A stretch of 64,000 nucleotides of DNA, taken from Muriicola soli. GTDB lineage: Bacteria; Bacteroidota; Bacteroidia; Flavobacteriales; Flavobacteriaceae. Position numbers and translations under genes: made by a program. The notes below the pieces were generated by a model, which had not been told where the DNA came from, did not search any database, and saw nothing but the letters and a program-made list of their open reading frames with translations. This document shows positions 9,701 to 19,466 of this stretch, one piece after another (positions within the stretch are counted from its first letter, which is position 1; every line of letters starts with the position of its first letter). The stretch lies in contig NZ_CP035544.1 of assembly GCF_004139715.1 (NCBI RefSeq), positions 62,001 through 126,000 on the forward strand, in the 5' to 3' direction.

Positions 9701-12700
9701 AGGCCTTTACCATCAGATTTTCCAGATGGCCTGTACAATATTGAAGGGTATTGCACTTACGGAACCATAGGTTGTAATCTCAACCGTCCGCCAACAGAAG
9801 AAGAGAAAAATATTGTAATAAAATTTGCTACCGAATTCGGGAGGCTCTACCAGCGCTTTTTGGATATTCAAAAAGCAGAAGCACAGGCCAGGGAATCTCA
9901 GATAGAGGCAGCATTGGAAAGAGTACGCAGTAGAAGTATGGCCATGCATAAAAGTAGCGAAATGCTAGATTTAATTAAAGTTGTCTCTGACCAATTGAGA
10001 GGACTTAATTTAAATTTTGACTCAGTTAGTTTTGCAAAAAATGATGTGGAGGGGGCTTTTACTTTTTGGCTAAGCTCAAAGGGGCAACCCCAACCTATAT
10101 TGATGGAAGTGCCACCTATTGACAGTCGGGTAATGAATAGCGTTTACAGCGCTAAGAAAAATGGACTTAGATTTATTACAGATGTATTTTCAGCCGCAGA
10201 AAACAAAGAATGGAGTAAACATCTCATTAGATATACCCAACTAAAGCAATATCCGGAAACCATAAAAGAATTTATTTTGACGGCATCGGGTTTTGCCCGT
10301 TCTAGCTTTTTCTTGAAGAATATTGACCTGTATGTTGTTAACTACAAGGCGATCCCTTTTACTGAGGCAGAAAATTCGATTTTCGGAAGGTTTGCACAGG
10401 TGTTTGAACAGGCCTACACCCGCTTCTTAGACCTGCAAAAAGCAGAATTTCAGGCGAGGGAAGCTCAGATTGAAGCGGCACTGGAACGGGTTCGTTCCAA
10501 AACCATGGCCATGCATAACAGTCAGGACGTAGGAGCAACCGTTGTCACCTTATTTGATGAGGTCAAGAATTTAAATCTGGAAGATTCCATACGTTGTGGA
10601 ATAGGCATCCTGGAAGGAAATGAAAAAATGGAAACCTGGTCTGCCAATGCTACGCCTGGAGGAAAGGTAGAGTTAAAATTGGGGATGCTCGATATGACGA
10701 TACACCCTATGCTGGTGGGAGTAAAAAATTCGTGGAAAAGGGGTAAGAAAGGATATACATATGAATTAAAGGATGGGGATGTCAGGAATTATTACAGCAA
10801 GCTCAATGCGGAACCTGAATATTCCTTCACCGTGGATCTGGATACCTTACCTGATAAGATTTACCACAAGAGTTTTGTTTTTTCTGCCGGAATTCTTTTT
10901 GCCTTTACAGAGAATGCAATATCCGAGGAGGGATCAAAGGTGTTGGAACGGTTTGCCGGGGTTTTTGGACAAACCTACAGACGCTACCTGGATCTGCTGA
11001 ACGCTGAAAAACAAGCTCGTGAAGCACAGATAGAAGCTTCTTTGGAACGTATTCGTGCCAGAGCTATGGCCATGCACCATACCGACGAATTGACCGATGT
11101 ACTCGGAGTGCTTTTTGACCAATTTGATTCCCTGGGGATCAATCCTGTACTCACTCACCTGACGCTCTTCGACGAAGAAAACGAAACCTTTACGCTGCGT
11201 ATTACGACAGGGGGGAAGAAACGGGTCATTGCCGAACAGTTGATCGACGTAAATGCAGTGGAAAGCTGGAAAACTTCCTTTGCCAACTGGAAGAAAAGTG
11301 AGATGCATGCCATAGACTTTATCGAATACCCCCCGGAAGTACTTCCCGCAGTATGGGAATTACTCGATGAGGTTATGTCTGCCCTACCCGAGGAGAATAA
11401 AATTTACCCGGAGGATTTTCCCGATGGCTTGTATACCACCCAGGGACATTGTAAGTACGGATATATTGGTTTTAACCACAACAGAAGGGCAACCGAGGAG
11501 GAAAAAGATATTGTGATCCGCTTTGCCAAGGAATTCGGCCGACTCTACCAGCGTTTTCTCGATATCCAAAAAGCTGAATTACAAGCCAGAGACGCGCTAA
11601 AGCAAGCTACGCTAGACAGGGTACGCGGACAGATTGCCAGTATGCGTTCTGCTTCAGACCTGGAACGTATCACCCCCCTGATTTGGAATGAACTCACCTT
11701 CCTGGAGATTCCATTTATTCGATGCGGGGTTTTTATCATAAATGAATCGAACAAAACAGTGCAGGCATTTTTATCGGCACCGGATGGACATTCCCTCGGC
11801 GCTATGCAGATTCCATTTAAAGCCGATAAGGTTACAGCTGCAATTGTAGCGCACTGGAAAAAGGGTGAGGTATTCAGAACACACTGGGATAAGAAACAGT
11901 TTCTTGAATTTATGCAGTTGATGGTAGACCTGGGACAGGTGAGTAATAAGAACGAGTATCAGGGAGCCGAACAACCCCCGGAGTCGCTCCACCTTCATTT
12001 TGTACCCTTCACCCAGGGCATGTTGTATGTAGGAAATACAGAATCTTTAGAGGAGGAACAGATCGAATTGGTAAAAACCCTTGCTGATGCCTTTGCCATT
12101 GCCTATGCGCGGTATGAGGATTTTGTCAAATTGGAGAAAGCTAAAGAACGGGTAGAGAACACACTGGAAGAGCTCAAGGCCACGCAGAATCAGCTGGTCC
12201 AATCGGAAAAAATGGCCTCATTGGGTGAGCTTACGGCCGGGATTGCCCATGAGATCCAGAATCCGCTCAATTTCGTCAACAACTTTTCGGAAGTGAGTGT
12301 TGAACTCTTAGAGGAAATGCAGGAGGAGATGGATAAAGGTGACCTGGAGGAGGTGAAAGCCCTGCTGGATGATATCAAACAAAATCTGGACAAGATTGCA
12401 CATCACGGCAAAAGGGCAGACGGCATTGTTAAAGGGATGTTGCAACACAGCAGAGCCAGCAGCGGGGAAAAAGAACTTACAGACATAAATATCCTGGCCG
12501 ACGAATATCTGCGCCTGGCCTATCATGGCCTGAGGGCCAAAGACAAGAGTTTTAATGCTACTTTGGAAACCGACTTTGACGAGTCCATAGGGAAGGTAAA
12601 CGTACTTGCCCAGGATCTGGGCCGGGTTATTTTAAACCTTATTACCAATGCGTTTTATGTGGTAAAAGAAAAGTCATCCCACGCTAAAGCTTCGGAGGAT

Positions 12701-12910
12701 TCTAACTATATGCCTACAGTAACCGTAAGTACAAAGAAATCTAAGGCAGGAGTAGAAATAAGGGTAAAGGATAATGGCAATGGAATTCCCGATGAGATCA
12801 AAGAAAAGATCTTTGAACCTTTCTTCACTACCAAACCTACCGGGCAGGGTACAGGACTGGGATTAAGCATGAGCTACGATATCGTTACAAAAGGGCATGG
12901 GGGGAATTAA
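3779..12910 (+). CDS. Giant soluble sensor histidine kinase with SnoaL-like domain and 14 repeated sensor modules
   Basis: 3043 residues, no signal peptide or membrane segment, so cytoplasmic. Order: SnoaL-like (NTF2 fold) domain ~5-135; coiled coil; then 14 modules of ~185-195 residues. Each module opens with a helical linker of the type [20 protein letters not shown], starting near residues 168, 365, 555, 745, 921, 1107, 1299, 1483, 1669, 1855, 2044, 2234, 2420 and 2609, and closes with RFxxVFEQxYxRFLDLxKAE. The folds between look GAF-like, but I cannot name the family. Then come a coiled coil, a HisKA domain with phospho-acceptor His2824 ([12 protein letters not shown]), and HATPase boxes [10 protein letters not shown] and GTGLGLSMS. 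The frame stops right after the last box at a G6 run (12899-12904). One more G would restore [20 protein letters not shown] and a stop at 12979-12981, 3 bp before the next gene. Receivers for it are probably encoded downstream. Confidence 0.85.
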   Translation: MNPSSHGRNITEIHAVYEKMIEVLLYFGPIEKLDEIVHPDFHGYGTAAHEFLSDKAALKRMAKMQAEQLKGTEYTLTRKIIFEKFLSDGKNYLILEDFELHLQDNDHNLPLRLSTILEKVSGKWLITHFHGSTPDSDIAEEEALPMEGLRKKNEELEAKIRERTRELEIEAALERVRSASMAIHKSEELHKVVLTVAQEINSLGLNIDAAHLFRFEEGNDKGFNMWIAGDGGVYPNEVYFPYIKHEIFDGIYNARQKNKSFFSIAGMSKKVKNRVYRHLLKSANINISESRQKYALGTKSGAYSIALSKNSGIAIIKFSEEGAGFGEEEHEILRRFSNVFEQAYIRFLGLANAEKQAREAQIQLALERVRARSLAMQSSDELHEVLGVLFRQFDDLGIQPVNVFLSLFDREQRTLTYRASGKSGKRMPGKQVVEVDSMEALRALYDKWLTDNSDTVEVIFFPKEVLSQLFGIFSETFSSMPKEDRMGPEDFPEGGYSMAGYTPFGYLGYDHQRPATDEEKEILIRFCVEFTRVYQRFLDIQKAEAQTREAQIEMALERVRSASMAMHKSKDLHDVLVMLYNQLASLGLKMHSAQIIESIDDPKEMHIWIVTNGVVYSEQVHAPFSKNIFFKRFREAVTNGESFYTLKFSKRQKDNLFHHFFDNTILRNAPQARKDLIFSSPGLGTSNAMGKYTSLSVMRYDGILYSEEENEIIKRFAKVLEQSYTRFLDIKKAEAHAREAQIEAALERIRSKAMAMHSSDDLADTVEILYKELDTLQVHALRFGHAKLNADTKIVELHTATDLGKVVGQIKLEGHPLLEKIYKNFLAKEDLYYALQGEEMKSYYSILGRAIDVPIPPMDTVQHGYFFFLKDTANYAWSDKALDEEELKIYRRLITVLNLTYKRYEELKNAETQAREAQIEAALEKVRSQSLAMHNTSEMQLVANAVFEQLQALGMEMDVVGMSGIIEAKQDYDVWIGGAPLGSALRIPYNEDTQVQRDYNKMLKDRPELFVRTYSGQVKKEYIDRLLTHGEFPEALKKKMKTSDAFTTMIAPKKNSGIQVVHYSDQPYTDQDAETLKRFAGVFEQAYIRFMDLEKAEAQAREAEIDLAIERIRSQAMAMKESSELLDIVVTMRSEFIRLGHEAHYFWHMMWLPDKYEKAMTSGDGKRIGMVMELPRHLHGDIKLLANWEKSKKPLVVYPMDAEAAIDYVDKMINLGDFKQVDPNAPSHDDIRHIGGLTFIMARTTHGEIGYSLPGVVEQPPEEDLFILQRFAGAFDLAHRRFLDLKKSEAQAREVEIELALERVRARTMAMQHSDELQEASFLLDEQVRKLGIQTWGCAFNIYREKDSIEWFGNEKGILPTYTVPRKGIFKKYYDLGQKGSQLHIQEFKGAKCIAHYEYMSTLPVIGDVLKQLKKTNGAYPEYQIDHVVYFKYGYLLFITTEQVPDSHDIFKRFAQVFEQTYTRFLDLQKAEAQAREAKIETALEKVRSCSLAMHSTTEMQEVANEVYEQLQNLGLELDAVGMSGVIEAKNDYDVWIGGSTFGQALRIPFNEDTEVQRDYNKAIAERVKLFARTYSGKEKEEYTKHLLKHGEFPGPLKKKMKTAPAFSTSISFSKYSSIQIARYTDEPYSKEENEILQRFSRVFEQAYIRFMDLEKAEAQAREAQIEAALEKVRSRTMAMQRSEELPEAANTLFLQIQSLGIPAWSAGYCIWESEDKKFASCNMSSEGELQKSFSLPTIGEGYNFYDPIKKGDTFYVEELGGEKLVKHYEFMRTLPTVGEILDELLNAGLSLPTFQIFHILYFPQGYLMFITYEPVPKAHPIFKRFAKVFEQTYTRFLDLQKAEAQAREAQIEAALERIRAKSMAMHSSDELSDVLEVLFEQFVILEINPVFAVLNLYDLENDTFTMRVTGKNGAKVIGTQTVKFSENEIWKDYGEKFRQGTPDMISDQFYPAEILPDVWEILKDLVHAVPEKVRPLPSDFPDGLYNIEGYCTYGTIGCNLNRPPTEEEKNIVIKFATEFGRLYQRFLDIQKAEAQARESQIEAALERVRSRSMAMHKSSEMLDLIKVVSDQLRGLNLNFDSVSFAKNDVEGAFTFWLSSKGQPQPILMEVPPIDSRVMNSVYSAKKNGLRFITDVFSAAENKEWSKHLIRYTQLKQYPETIKEFILTASGFARSSFFLKNIDLYVVNYKAIPFTEAENSIFGRFAQVFEQAYTRFLDLQKAEFQAREAQIEAALERVRSKTMAMHNSQDVGATVVTLFDEVKNLNLEDSIRCGIGILEGNEKMETWSANATPGGKVELKLGMLDMTIHPMLVGVKNSWKRGKKGYTYELKDGDVRNYYSKLNAEPEYSFTVDLDTLPDKIYHKSFVFSAGILFAFTENAISEEGSKVLERFAGVFGQTYRRYLDLLNAEKQAREAQIEASLERIRARAMAMHHTDELTDVLGVLFDQFDSLGINPVLTHLTLFDEENETFTLRITTGGKKRVIAEQLIDVNAVESWKTSFANWKKSEMHAIDFIEYPPEVLPAVWELLDEVMSALPEENKIYPEDFPDGLYTTQGHCKYGYIGFNHNRRATEEEKDIVIRFAKEFGRLYQRFLDIQKAELQARDALKQATLDRVRGQIASMRSASDLERITPLIWNELTFLEIPFIRCGVFIINESNKTVQAFLSAPDGHSLGAMQIPFKADKVTAAIVAHWKKGEVFRTHWDKKQFLEFMQLMVDLGQVSNKNEYQGAEQPPESLHLHFVPFTQGMLYVGNTESLEEEQIELVKTLADAFAIAYARYEDFVKLEKAKERVENTLEELKATQNQLVQSEKMASLGELTAGIAHEIQNPLNFVNNFSEVSVELLEEMQEEMDKGDLEEVKALLDDIKQNLDKIAHHGKRADGIVKGMLQHSRASSGEKELTDINILADEYLRLAYHGLRAKDKSFNATLETDFDESIGKVNVLAQDLGRVILNLITNAFYVVKEKSSHAKASEDSNYMPTVTVSTKKSKAGVEIRVKDNGNGIPDEIKEKIFEPFFTTKPTGQGTGLGLSMSYDIVTKGHGGN

Positions 12911-12981
12911 AAGTAGACACCAAAAAAGGTCAGGGAACCACTTTTTTAATCTTCATCCCCTTTGAAGCCAAAAACCACTAA
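12911..12981 (+). other. Out-of-frame remainder of the giant kinase HATPase domain
   Basis: Reading from about 12905 in the +1-base-restored frame gives [14 protein letters not shown]... to a TAA at 12979-12981. This matches the C-terminus of the neighbouring kinase ([19 protein letters not shown]). It is the missing last ~25 residues, including the final beta strand of the ATPase fold. Confidence 0.85.
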
Positions 12982-12984
12982 ACC

Positions 12985-15456
12985 ATGACTGCAATAAAAG
13001 ACATAAGGGCGGCAATAGCAATATTCCTGACTTTTATTGGGTCTTATTCCATCACAAAAATACAGGCACAATCAACAAATTTGAATTTTGAGCAGATTGC
13101 CAAAGTGGAGGATATTTCCCTGGGGAAGATAAATGCGATAACACAAGACAGCTACGGCTTTATGTGGTTTTCGGACCAGACCAACCGATGTATTTTAAGA
13201 TACGACGGAAGTCAGATAAAGCGTTATGCCTTCAATCCGGAAAAAGAAAACGCCCTGGGAGGATTTTATCCCGAATGTTTTGCAGCCGATTCCGACGGGG
13301 CATTATGGATAGGATTTAGCGACAAGGGAGTGGACTATTTCGATCCTGATACGGAAAGTTTTACCAATTATGCACATGATCCTAATGACCCGGAGAGCCT
13401 TAGCGATGGTGGGGTAAGTGCCGTTCTTGTTGCTCATGATGGAATGGTTTGGATTGGGACCGAAAATGGTCTGGACAAATTAGATCCTTCTACAGGGAAG
13501 TTTACTCATTTTCGTTATGATAAAAACGATGTCTCCAGTCTTAGTCATGATGTCGTGCGGGTGATATATGAAGATTCGGATGATACCTTATGGGTAGGAA
13601 CCGGTTTCCCCTGGAATACTGGGGCAGGAGGACTTAACCGTTATAACCCAGACACCAATTCCTTTACCCGTTATATGAACAACCCCGACGATCCTAAAAG
13701 CCTGAAGGCAAATCAGGTGCGGGCCATCTGTGAAGACAGTCGAGGTAATTTCTGGATTGGGACAAACAAAAATGGGCTTCACAAAATGGACCGCGAGACA
13801 GGGGCAATTACACGCTATGAGTTCGATCCTGAATACCCGGCCTTCAGCCTTCCCGAAGCAACCCCTGGAATGCAACATATCACTTTTATTCACGAAGATC
13901 TGTATGGATTTCTTTGGATTGGCACCTATGCAGATGGGATCTATCGGTGGGATCCCATCTCAAATACCATGGCACTTTTTGGAACTAAAGGGATACAATC
14001 AGGAAATTATAAGGAAAATTCATCCTGGTGGTGCGATGTTTCCAATGATGGGCTCATCTGGATTTCCACCCAGGAAAATAAACTCTTCCGGATAGATCCC
14101 CATATTCCTCAAATTTCAGAAATACAACAAAGGGAACAGATTAGCAGTCTGGTAGTAAAGGACACTTCAGAATTATGGATGGGAACCTATGAGCACGGAC
14201 TTTTACGCAAGAATAGAAAAACAGAAAGGGTTGAACAATTTACAAGCAATAAAAAGAATGCCAGAAGCCTGAGTAATAATAATATCACAAACCTATACGT
14301 AGACCGAAAAGACAATCTTTGGATCGGCACTTACAATGGGCTTAATCTTTTTAATGAGAGATCTAACTCTTTTACCAGGTTTATACATGATGATACCAAT
14401 GATTCAGAAGGTATAAGTAATTCTTTTATTTCCGATATCTATGAAGACAGTCATTCCAATCTATGGATCGGTACCGTTAACGGAGCACATAAATTGGACA
14501 GGGAGAAAGGAACTATAAAAAGATATACAAATCAACAAATGAATCAGTCAGACACTGCAGGGTGGGGCGTGAAAATCGTAGAGGATTTGTCAGGGCAAGT
14601 ATGGGTTGGTTCTGTTGCAGGTGGAGTTTACAAATTGAATGAACTTACAGATCAGTTAGAGCTTGTTTTTACCGGTCCCGCCATCAGGGATCTTTATGTG
14701 GACAAAAAAGGCATCCTTTGGGCAGGAGCGAATACCGGCCTGTGGAATACAGATAAGTACTGGACAAAGATGTCTCCGTATAAAATTAATGAAACCGGAA
14801 CGTTTTTAGGAGAATGGACCTATTCTGTAATTGGCGATGATGCTGATAATTTGTGGATCGGTACAGACGTGGCCCTTGTAAAACTAGGAACAGACCGAAA
14901 AAACAAGGAAATTTTCGGTATAAAAAATGGTGTTAGGGTAAATGGATTTCCTGATCTTGGTTATGCCTACAAGGATAAGGATGGCCGGGTGTATTTTGCC
15001 AGTAGTCCTAATGGGTACTATACATTTCAACCGGAAGAATTTAAAATAGCCTCCGGCAAGTTGGCACTCTATGCCATGGACTTGAAAGTAAACAACCAGG
15101 CTGTTAACCCAGAAGAAAATGGAATTCTTGAAACCTCCCTTTATAAGGCAAATGAAATTCGGCTTAATTACAATGAAAATAACTTCAGTTTAAGCTTTGC
15201 CGCTGTTGATCTACGGGCGGAATTAAAGAAACGCATTTTGTACATGCTCGAGGGGTATGATACAGAATGGCAGGAAAGCCTTTCAGGTCAGAAAGTAACT
15301 TACAACAAGGTACCCCCGGGGACTATACGCTTACCTATAGATCGGCCATCAGGAATAGCAGTGATTGGGAGAAAAAAAGCCTTGGTATCTCTATATCACC
15401 CCCATGGTGGCAAACGAGCTGGGCATATGGTACATATGCAGTATTACTTGTGTTAG
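12985..15456 (+). CDS. Two-component propeller sensor kinase, N-terminal part (frame interrupted)
   Basis: The first frame encodes 823 residues. Signal sequence residues 1-29 (TAIKDIRAAIAIFLTF ... IQAQ) target the periplasm. Many Reg_prop repeats follow (LWIGTxxxGLxxxD/NxxTxxFTxYxxDPxxPxSLS), typically forming two seven-bladed propellers that sense a periplasmic ligand. Then the Y_Y_Y domain starts ([20 protein letters not shown]). The frame breaks at C5G4 (15313-15321): after KVPPG the track reads TIRLPID and runs to a chance stop at 15456, whereas the next frame continues DYTLTYRSA as expected for Y_Y_Y. Together with 15267-16382 this is one ~1132-residue kinase. Unlike classical hybrid systems it has no fused receiver or AraC domain; separate receivers follow. 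Confidence 0.85.
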   Translation: MTAIKDIRAAIAIFLTFIGSYSITKIQAQSTNLNFEQIAKVEDISLGKINAITQDSYGFMWFSDQTNRCILRYDGSQIKRYAFNPEKENALGGFYPECFAADSDGALWIGFSDKGVDYFDPDTESFTNYAHDPNDPESLSDGGVSAVLVAHDGMVWIGTENGLDKLDPSTGKFTHFRYDKNDVSSLSHDVVRVIYEDSDDTLWVGTGFPWNTGAGGLNRYNPDTNSFTRYMNNPDDPKSLKANQVRAICEDSRGNFWIGTNKNGLHKMDRETGAITRYEFDPEYPAFSLPEATPGMQHITFIHEDLYGFLWIGTYADGIYRWDPISNTMALFGTKGIQSGNYKENSSWWCDVSNDGLIWISTQENKLFRIDPHIPQISEIQQREQISSLVVKDTSELWMGTYEHGLLRKNRKTERVEQFTSNKKNARSLSNNNITNLYVDRKDNLWIGTYNGLNLFNERSNSFTRFIHDDTNDSEGISNSFISDIYEDSHSNLWIGTVNGAHKLDREKGTIKRYTNQQMNQSDTAGWGVKIVEDLSGQVWVGSVAGGVYKLNELTDQLELVFTGPAIRDLYVDKKGILWAGANTGLWNTDKYWTKMSPYKINETGTFLGEWTYSVIGDDADNLWIGTDVALVKLGTDRKNKEIFGIKNGVRVNGFPDLGYAYKDKDGRVYFASSPNGYYTFQPEEFKIASGKLALYAMDLKVNNQAVNPEENGILETSLYKANEIRLNYNENNFSLSFAAVDLRAELKKRILYMLEGYDTEWQESLSGQKVTYNKVPPGTIRLPIDRPSGIAVIGRKKALVSLYHPHGGKRAGHMVHMQYYLC

Positions 15457-16382
15457 GTATCTTTTACTTTGATAAATATCAAAAGCGCAGGATCCTGGCC
15501 AAAGAAAAGGCGCTTGCCAAAGAAAAGGAACTGGCCCATGCCAGGGAAATTGAAAAAGCATACGTCAAATTACAGGAAACTCAGACCCAACTTATCCAAT
15601 CTGAAAAAATGGCAAGCCTCGGGGAACTCACTGCCGGTATCGCTCATGAGATACAGAACCCGCTCAACTTTGTCAATAACTTCTCGGAAGTGAGCAACGA
15701 ACTCCTCGATGAGATGAATGAGGAAATAGAAAAAGGAGATTTAGAAGAAGCAAAGGCAATCGCGAAAGACATCAAGCAAAATCTTGAGAAAATTAATCAT
15801 CATGGCAAAAGGGCAGACGGCATTGTAAAAGGAATGCTGCAACACAGCCGCAGTAGCAGCGGGGTAAAAGAACCTACTGATATTAATGCACTGACAGATG
15901 AATACCTGCGTCTGGCTTACCATGGTTTGCGCGCAAAGGACAAGTCTTTCAATGCCACGATGGAAACGGAGTTTGACGAGACTATCGGTAAAATTGAAGT
16001 GGTGCCCCAGGATATAGGCCGTGTGGTATTGAACCTGATCACTAATGCCTTCCACGCCGTGCAGGAGCGGAAGAAAAAAAGCGAGAAAGACTATGAGCCT
16101 ACTGTTACAGTCACAACTAAAAAAGTCGGTAACACAGTAGAGATTTCGGTAAAAGACAATGGCCTTGGGGTCCCTAAAAAGATCAGACAAAAAATCTTTG
16201 AGCCTTTCTTTACCACCAAACCTTCAGGGAGAGGCACGGGACTGGGATTAAGTATGAGTTATGAAATTGTGACTAAAGGCCATAAGGGAGAATTAAAGGT
16301 AGCTTCCACAGAAGGGGAAGGCACCACCTTTACCATAGTTTTACCCACAGCGAAAGAAACACATAAACAGAAAACTAAATAA
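15267..16382 (+). CDS. Two-component propeller sensor kinase, C-terminal part: Y_Y_Y end, membrane helix, HisKA, HATPase
   Basis: The authentic part of this frame begins near 15322 ([18 protein letters not shown]), continuing the Y_Y_Y domain of the upstream frame. A single membrane helix follows ([18 protein letters not shown]), then basic residues, a coiled coil of [12 protein letters not shown] repeats, the HisKA motif [19 protein letters not shown], and HATPase boxes [16 protein letters not shown] and GTGLGLSMS. The tail [19 protein letters not shown] is complete. The kinase core is nearly the same as that of the giant kinase, at DNA level too (for example cggcaaaagggcagacgg versus tggcaaaagggcagacgg). 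The stop is 13 bp before the next receiver gene, so they are co-transcribed. Confidence 0.85.
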   Translation: MAGKPFRSESNLQQGTPGDYTLTYRSAIRNSSDWEKKSLGISISPPWWQTSWAYGTYAVLLVLGIFYFDKYQKRRILAKEKALAKEKELAHAREIEKAYVKLQETQTQLIQSEKMASLGELTAGIAHEIQNPLNFVNNFSEVSNELLDEMNEEIEKGDLEEAKAIAKDIKQNLEKINHHGKRADGIVKGMLQHSRSSSGVKEPTDINALTDEYLRLAYHGLRAKDKSFNATMETEFDETIGKIEVVPQDIGRVVLNLITNAFHAVQERKKKSEKDYEPTVTVTTKKVGNTVEISVKDNGLGVPKKIRQKIFEPFFTTKPSGRGTGLGLSMSYEIVTKGHKGELKVASTEGEGTTFTIVLPTAKETHKQKTK

Positions 16383-16392
16383 CCTAAACCAC

Positions 16393-16767
16393 ATGAAAAT
16401 ATTAGTAGTAGACGACGAAAGAGACGTACAGGTTCTATTTCAACAACGTTTTCGAAAAGAGATCCGGAAGAAGGAACTGGATTTTGCCTTTGCTTTTTCA
16501 GGTGAAGAAGCACTTAGCTATTTAGGGGAACACAACCACGAGGCGGTACTGATCCTCTCAGACATCAATATGCCAGGGATGAGTGGCCTGGAGCTGTTAG
16601 AACATATAAAGAAGAATTTTCTTAAACCCCCACCGGTGGTCATGATGATCACGGCCTATGGAGACAAGGAAAATTACGAAACTGCCATGAAACTGGGGGC
16701 AGATGACTTCCTTACTAAACCAGTTGAATTTGGTATCTTAAAGGAAAAATTAAAAGCAATACTGTAA
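16393..16767 (+). CDS. Stand-alone CheY-like response regulator
   Basis: 124 residues, one receiver domain and nothing else. Acid pocket VVDDE at the N-terminus, phospho-acceptor Asp57 in [10 protein letters not shown], Thr/Ser switch in MMITAYGD, conserved Lys in FLTKPVEF. It lies 10 bp after the propeller kinase, and its stop overlaps the start of the receiver-cyclase gene (TAATGG), so translation is probably coupled. The likely phosphodonors are the two kinases upstream. With no output domain it would work by protein contact or as a phosphate sink. Confidence 0.95.
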   Translation: MKILVVDDERDVQVLFQQRFRKEIRKKELDFAFAFSGEEALSYLGEHNHEAVLILSDINMPGMSGLELLEHIKKNFLKPPPVVMMITAYGDKENYETAMKLGADDFLTKPVEFGILKEKLKAIL

Positions 16768-17807
16768 TGGCAAAAATTTTGGTGGTAGATGATGAGACGG
16801 ATCTGGAGGTCCTGATCAAACAAAAATTTCGCAAACAGATTCGGCAAAACGAATACGAGTTTGTCTTTGCCATCAATGGAATAGACGCCCTGGAGAAATT
16901 AAGCACTCATCCCAATATGGATTTGGTGCTGAGCGACATCAACATGCCGGAAATGGACGGCCTTACCTTACTGACCAAGATTCACGAATTAAATCCCCTG
17001 TTAAAATCTGTCATTGTATCTGCCTACGGTGATATGGAGAATATTAGAACTGCTATGAATCGTGGGGCTTTCGATTTTATTACCAAACCCATCAATTTTG
17101 AGGACCTTACCATTACCATGGAAAAGACCCTGAAACACGTACGCGAACTTCAGGAAACCCTGAAAGCCGTAAGAGAGAACAACATACTTAAAATGTATGT
17201 GGATGAAAACGTGCTCAATTTTATGGGGAGCAAGGAATACGAGTCTACCGTTATGGCCAATGAGAATGTGAATGCCACCGTAATGTTTATAGACGTCTGC
17301 GGATTTACTTCACTAAGCGAAACTACAAGTCCAGATGTTGTGGTTAGCATGCTTAACTCTTATTTTGATACAATGGTAAAGGAGATCATCGCGCAGGAAG
17401 GTTATGTCGACAAATTTATGGGAGATGCAGTGATGGCGGTATTCAGGGGAGACTACCACTTAGACCGGGCACTAGACGCCGCCCTGGCGGTAAGGCAGCA
17501 AATTGCCAAACTACCTGAACTCAAGGAAATGGGAGGTTACCGACCCAGTGTATCCATTGGAATAAACAGTGGGGAAATGGTTTCGGGCAACATAGGATCA
17601 TCCAGTTTAAAACGCCTCGATTTTACCGTAATAGGAGATACCGTAAATACGGCAGCGCGACTGGAGTTTGCCGCCGAAGAGAACCAGATCCTGATCTCTG
17701 AAGATTGCTACCAAACGGTTAAAGAGGCTTTCCAGTGTAAAAAGGTAGGGGATATACAACTCAAGAATAAAAAAGAGAAGATTACCGTCTACGAAGTATT
17801 AGAATAA
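16767..17807 (+). CDS. Response regulator with class III adenylate cyclase output
   Basis: 346 residues. Residues 1-120 form a receiver (VVDDE, Asp57 in [24 protein letters not shown]). A helical linker follows at ~120-160, and a class III cyclase domain at ~165-345. The cyclase has both metal Asp residues ([10 protein letters not shown] and [10 protein letters not shown]), the purine-specifying Lys in DKFMGD and Asp in LDFTVIGD, and the transition-state Asn/Arg in [11 protein letters not shown]. The Lys/Asp pair points to ATP, so the product should be cAMP. Its start overlaps the stop of the preceding receiver. Phosphorylation of the receiver by the neighbouring kinases would be the expected control. 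The pairing itself is inferred from position. Confidence 0.92.
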   Translation: MAKILVVDDETDLEVLIKQKFRKQIRQNEYEFVFAINGIDALEKLSTHPNMDLVLSDINMPEMDGLTLLTKIHELNPLLKSVIVSAYGDMENIRTAMNRGAFDFITKPINFEDLTITMEKTLKHVRELQETLKAVRENNILKMYVDENVLNFMGSKEYESTVMANENVNATVMFIDVCGFTSLSETTSPDVVVSMLNSYFDTMVKEIIAQEGYVDKFMGDAVMAVFRGDYHLDRALDAALAVRQQIAKLPELKEMGGYRPSVSIGINSGEMVSGNIGSSSLKRLDFTVIGDTVNTAARLEFAAEENQILISEDCYQTVKEAFQCKKVGDIQLKNKKEKITVYEVLE

Positions 17808-18000
17808 CCATATTTCCTATTCCTGCCACTAATTTTTATATACTTTCCTTCCATTCCATCCTCATTACGAGAATTTTAGACTAAAATAATAGTCCGCTAG
17901 CTACGTTTAGTACTAAGGTCAATCCCGGTCTTATTTTAAGATAAAAAGAGATTCAAATCAAACCTTTTTACAAAAACGCAGTCTGATTTAAAACTACCAC

Positions 18001-18900
18001 ATGAAATTCCATACCCTACTTTCCCTAAGCTTCGCCTTTATTCTTTTAAGTTGTAGTTCTTCTGAGGAGGACGAAGTCATCGAAGATACAAGCATTAAAT
18101 TTGGAAGTCCACAGCGCGTAACCGTTCAGGGCTATGACGACCAGATCATGGAGCCTTTTTTAAGCAGGGATGGCAGTATCCTCTTCTTTAATAATTGGAA
18201 CAACCCCTCTGTTGACACCAACCTGCATTGGAGTACACGAATCAACAATACCCTTTTTGAATATCAGGGGGAATTACAGGGAGTGGCCACAGAAGACCTG
18301 GAAGGTGTACCTACCATGGATCAGAACAACACTTTGTATTATGTGTATACAGGAGACTATTTTCAAACGCTCCAATCTATCTATAAAGGTACTTATGAAG
18401 ATGGAGTACTTTCAAATATTTCAGTGGTGGAAAACCTATCACTTAATGAACCCGGCTGGTTGAATTTTGATGTGGAAGTTGCCAACGACGGACAAACCCT
18501 GTACTTTGTAGACGGACTTTACGATGAGAATGGAGGCCCCAGAGAGGCAAATTTTTCAATTGCAAGAAAGAGCGGAACTGAATTCCAAAGAGACCCTAAC
18601 AGTGCCACTATCCTGGCGAACATTAACACAGAAGACCTGGAGTATGCTGCGGCAATCTCCAAAAACGAACTGGAACTCAGTTTTACCAGGATCATAGGCG
18701 ATATTTCTCCCGATTCTGAAGCGAGGATCTACATCGCAACCCGAACATCTACTGATCTTCCTTTTTCAGTACCGCAACTCATCACCGAGATCACCGGATT
18801 TGTGGAAGGGCCTACCTTTTCAGCAGATGATAACGGACTTTATTATCACAAAAAAGAAAACGAGGATTTCGTGTTGTACTACATCGAGAAGCAACCTTGA
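18001..18900 (+). CDS. Lipoprotein with WD40-like (PD40/TolB-type) beta-propeller repeats
   Basis: 299 residues. Lipoprotein signal MKFHTLLSLSFAFILLSC, with Cys in the lipobox LLSC followed by an acidic stretch (SSSEEDEVIED). The mature part has repeats of the PD40 kind: EPFLSRDGSILFFNNW, VPTMDQNNTLYYVY, DVEVANDGQTLYFVDG, AAAISKNELELSFTR, GPTFSADDNGLYYHK, i.e. about five or six blades like the TolB propeller. Surface-exposed or periplasmic scaffold; no enzyme residues are recognised. It stands alone, with 193 bp of gene-free DNA upstream. Confidence 0.8.
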   Translation: MKFHTLLSLSFAFILLSCSSSEEDEVIEDTSIKFGSPQRVTVQGYDDQIMEPFLSRDGSILFFNNWNNPSVDTNLHWSTRINNTLFEYQGELQGVATEDLEGVPTMDQNNTLYYVYTGDYFQTLQSIYKGTYEDGVLSNISVVENLSLNEPGWLNFDVEVANDGQTLYFVDGLYDENGGPREANFSIARKSGTEFQRDPNSATILANINTEDLEYAAAISKNELELSFTRIIGDISPDSEARIYIATRTSTDLPFSVPQLITEITGFVEGPTFSADDNGLYYHKKENEDFVLYYIEKQP

Positions 18901-19019
18901 TAAGGCATCTCCCTTTCACGATTACGTTTTAGTGCAATAAGATCGGGAAACCGACATGCATGCTTGAGGTAAATGAAATTACCAAAAACTCGTTACCTTC
19001 GTAGGAAAGCCTTTTCGTT

Positions 19020-19463
19020 TTGGAAGCAAACAAAGTAAAAAATGTCTTTATTAAGGGTGCCATCACTCCTGAATTCATAGCGAATTCTATCGCCAAGCAC
19101 CAGTCGAAAACCGGGATAGGGGCACATGATATCTTTCTGGGACAGGTACGTGCCGATGTGATCGAGGGAAAGGAAGTTAAAGCGATTGACTATTCGGCAT
19201 ACGAATCCATGGCCAACCAGAAATTCCACGAGATACGGGAAGCCACCTTTGCAAAATATGAGCTGAGCTGTATGCATATCTACCACAGCATTGGGAGGGT
19301 GGAAACAGGGGAAATATGCCTCTTTGTCTTTGTTTCCGCACCACATCGCAAGATAGTCTTTGATGCTTTGCATTTTGTTGTTGAAGAGATAAAGGCTGAG
19401 GTACCGGTCTTTGGTAAAGAAGTTTTTGATGATGAGTCTTATCAATGGAAGGTGAATACATAA
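19020..19463 (+). CDS. moaE: Molybdopterin synthase catalytic (large) subunit MoaE
   Basis: 147 residues, the usual length for MoaE. The start is a TTG at 19020 preceded by aggaaag. Family motifs: GAHDIFLGQVRAD (the substrate-pocket loop), YSAYESMANQKFHEI, MHIYHSIGRVETGEICLFVFVSAPHRK, and a Lys-containing tail VPVFGKEVF. It transfers sulfur to precursor Z (cPMP) to make molybdopterin, together with MoaD. moaC follows after 3 bp, so this is a small molybdenum-cofactor operon. MoaD and MoaA are not in the window and must be encoded elsewhere. Confidence 0.92.
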   Translation: MEANKVKNVFIKGAITPEFIANSIAKHQSKTGIGAHDIFLGQVRADVIEGKEVKAIDYSAYESMANQKFHEIREATFAKYELSCMHIYHSIGRVETGEICLFVFVSAPHRKIVFDALHFVVEEIKAEVPVFGKEVFDDESYQWKVNT

Positions 19464-19466
19464 GTC

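Noticed and set aside
12899-12904. Programmed frameshifting in the giant kinase
   Set aside because: The G6 run resembles a slippage site, but six other genes here show the same single-base loss, so a sequence error is the simpler reading.
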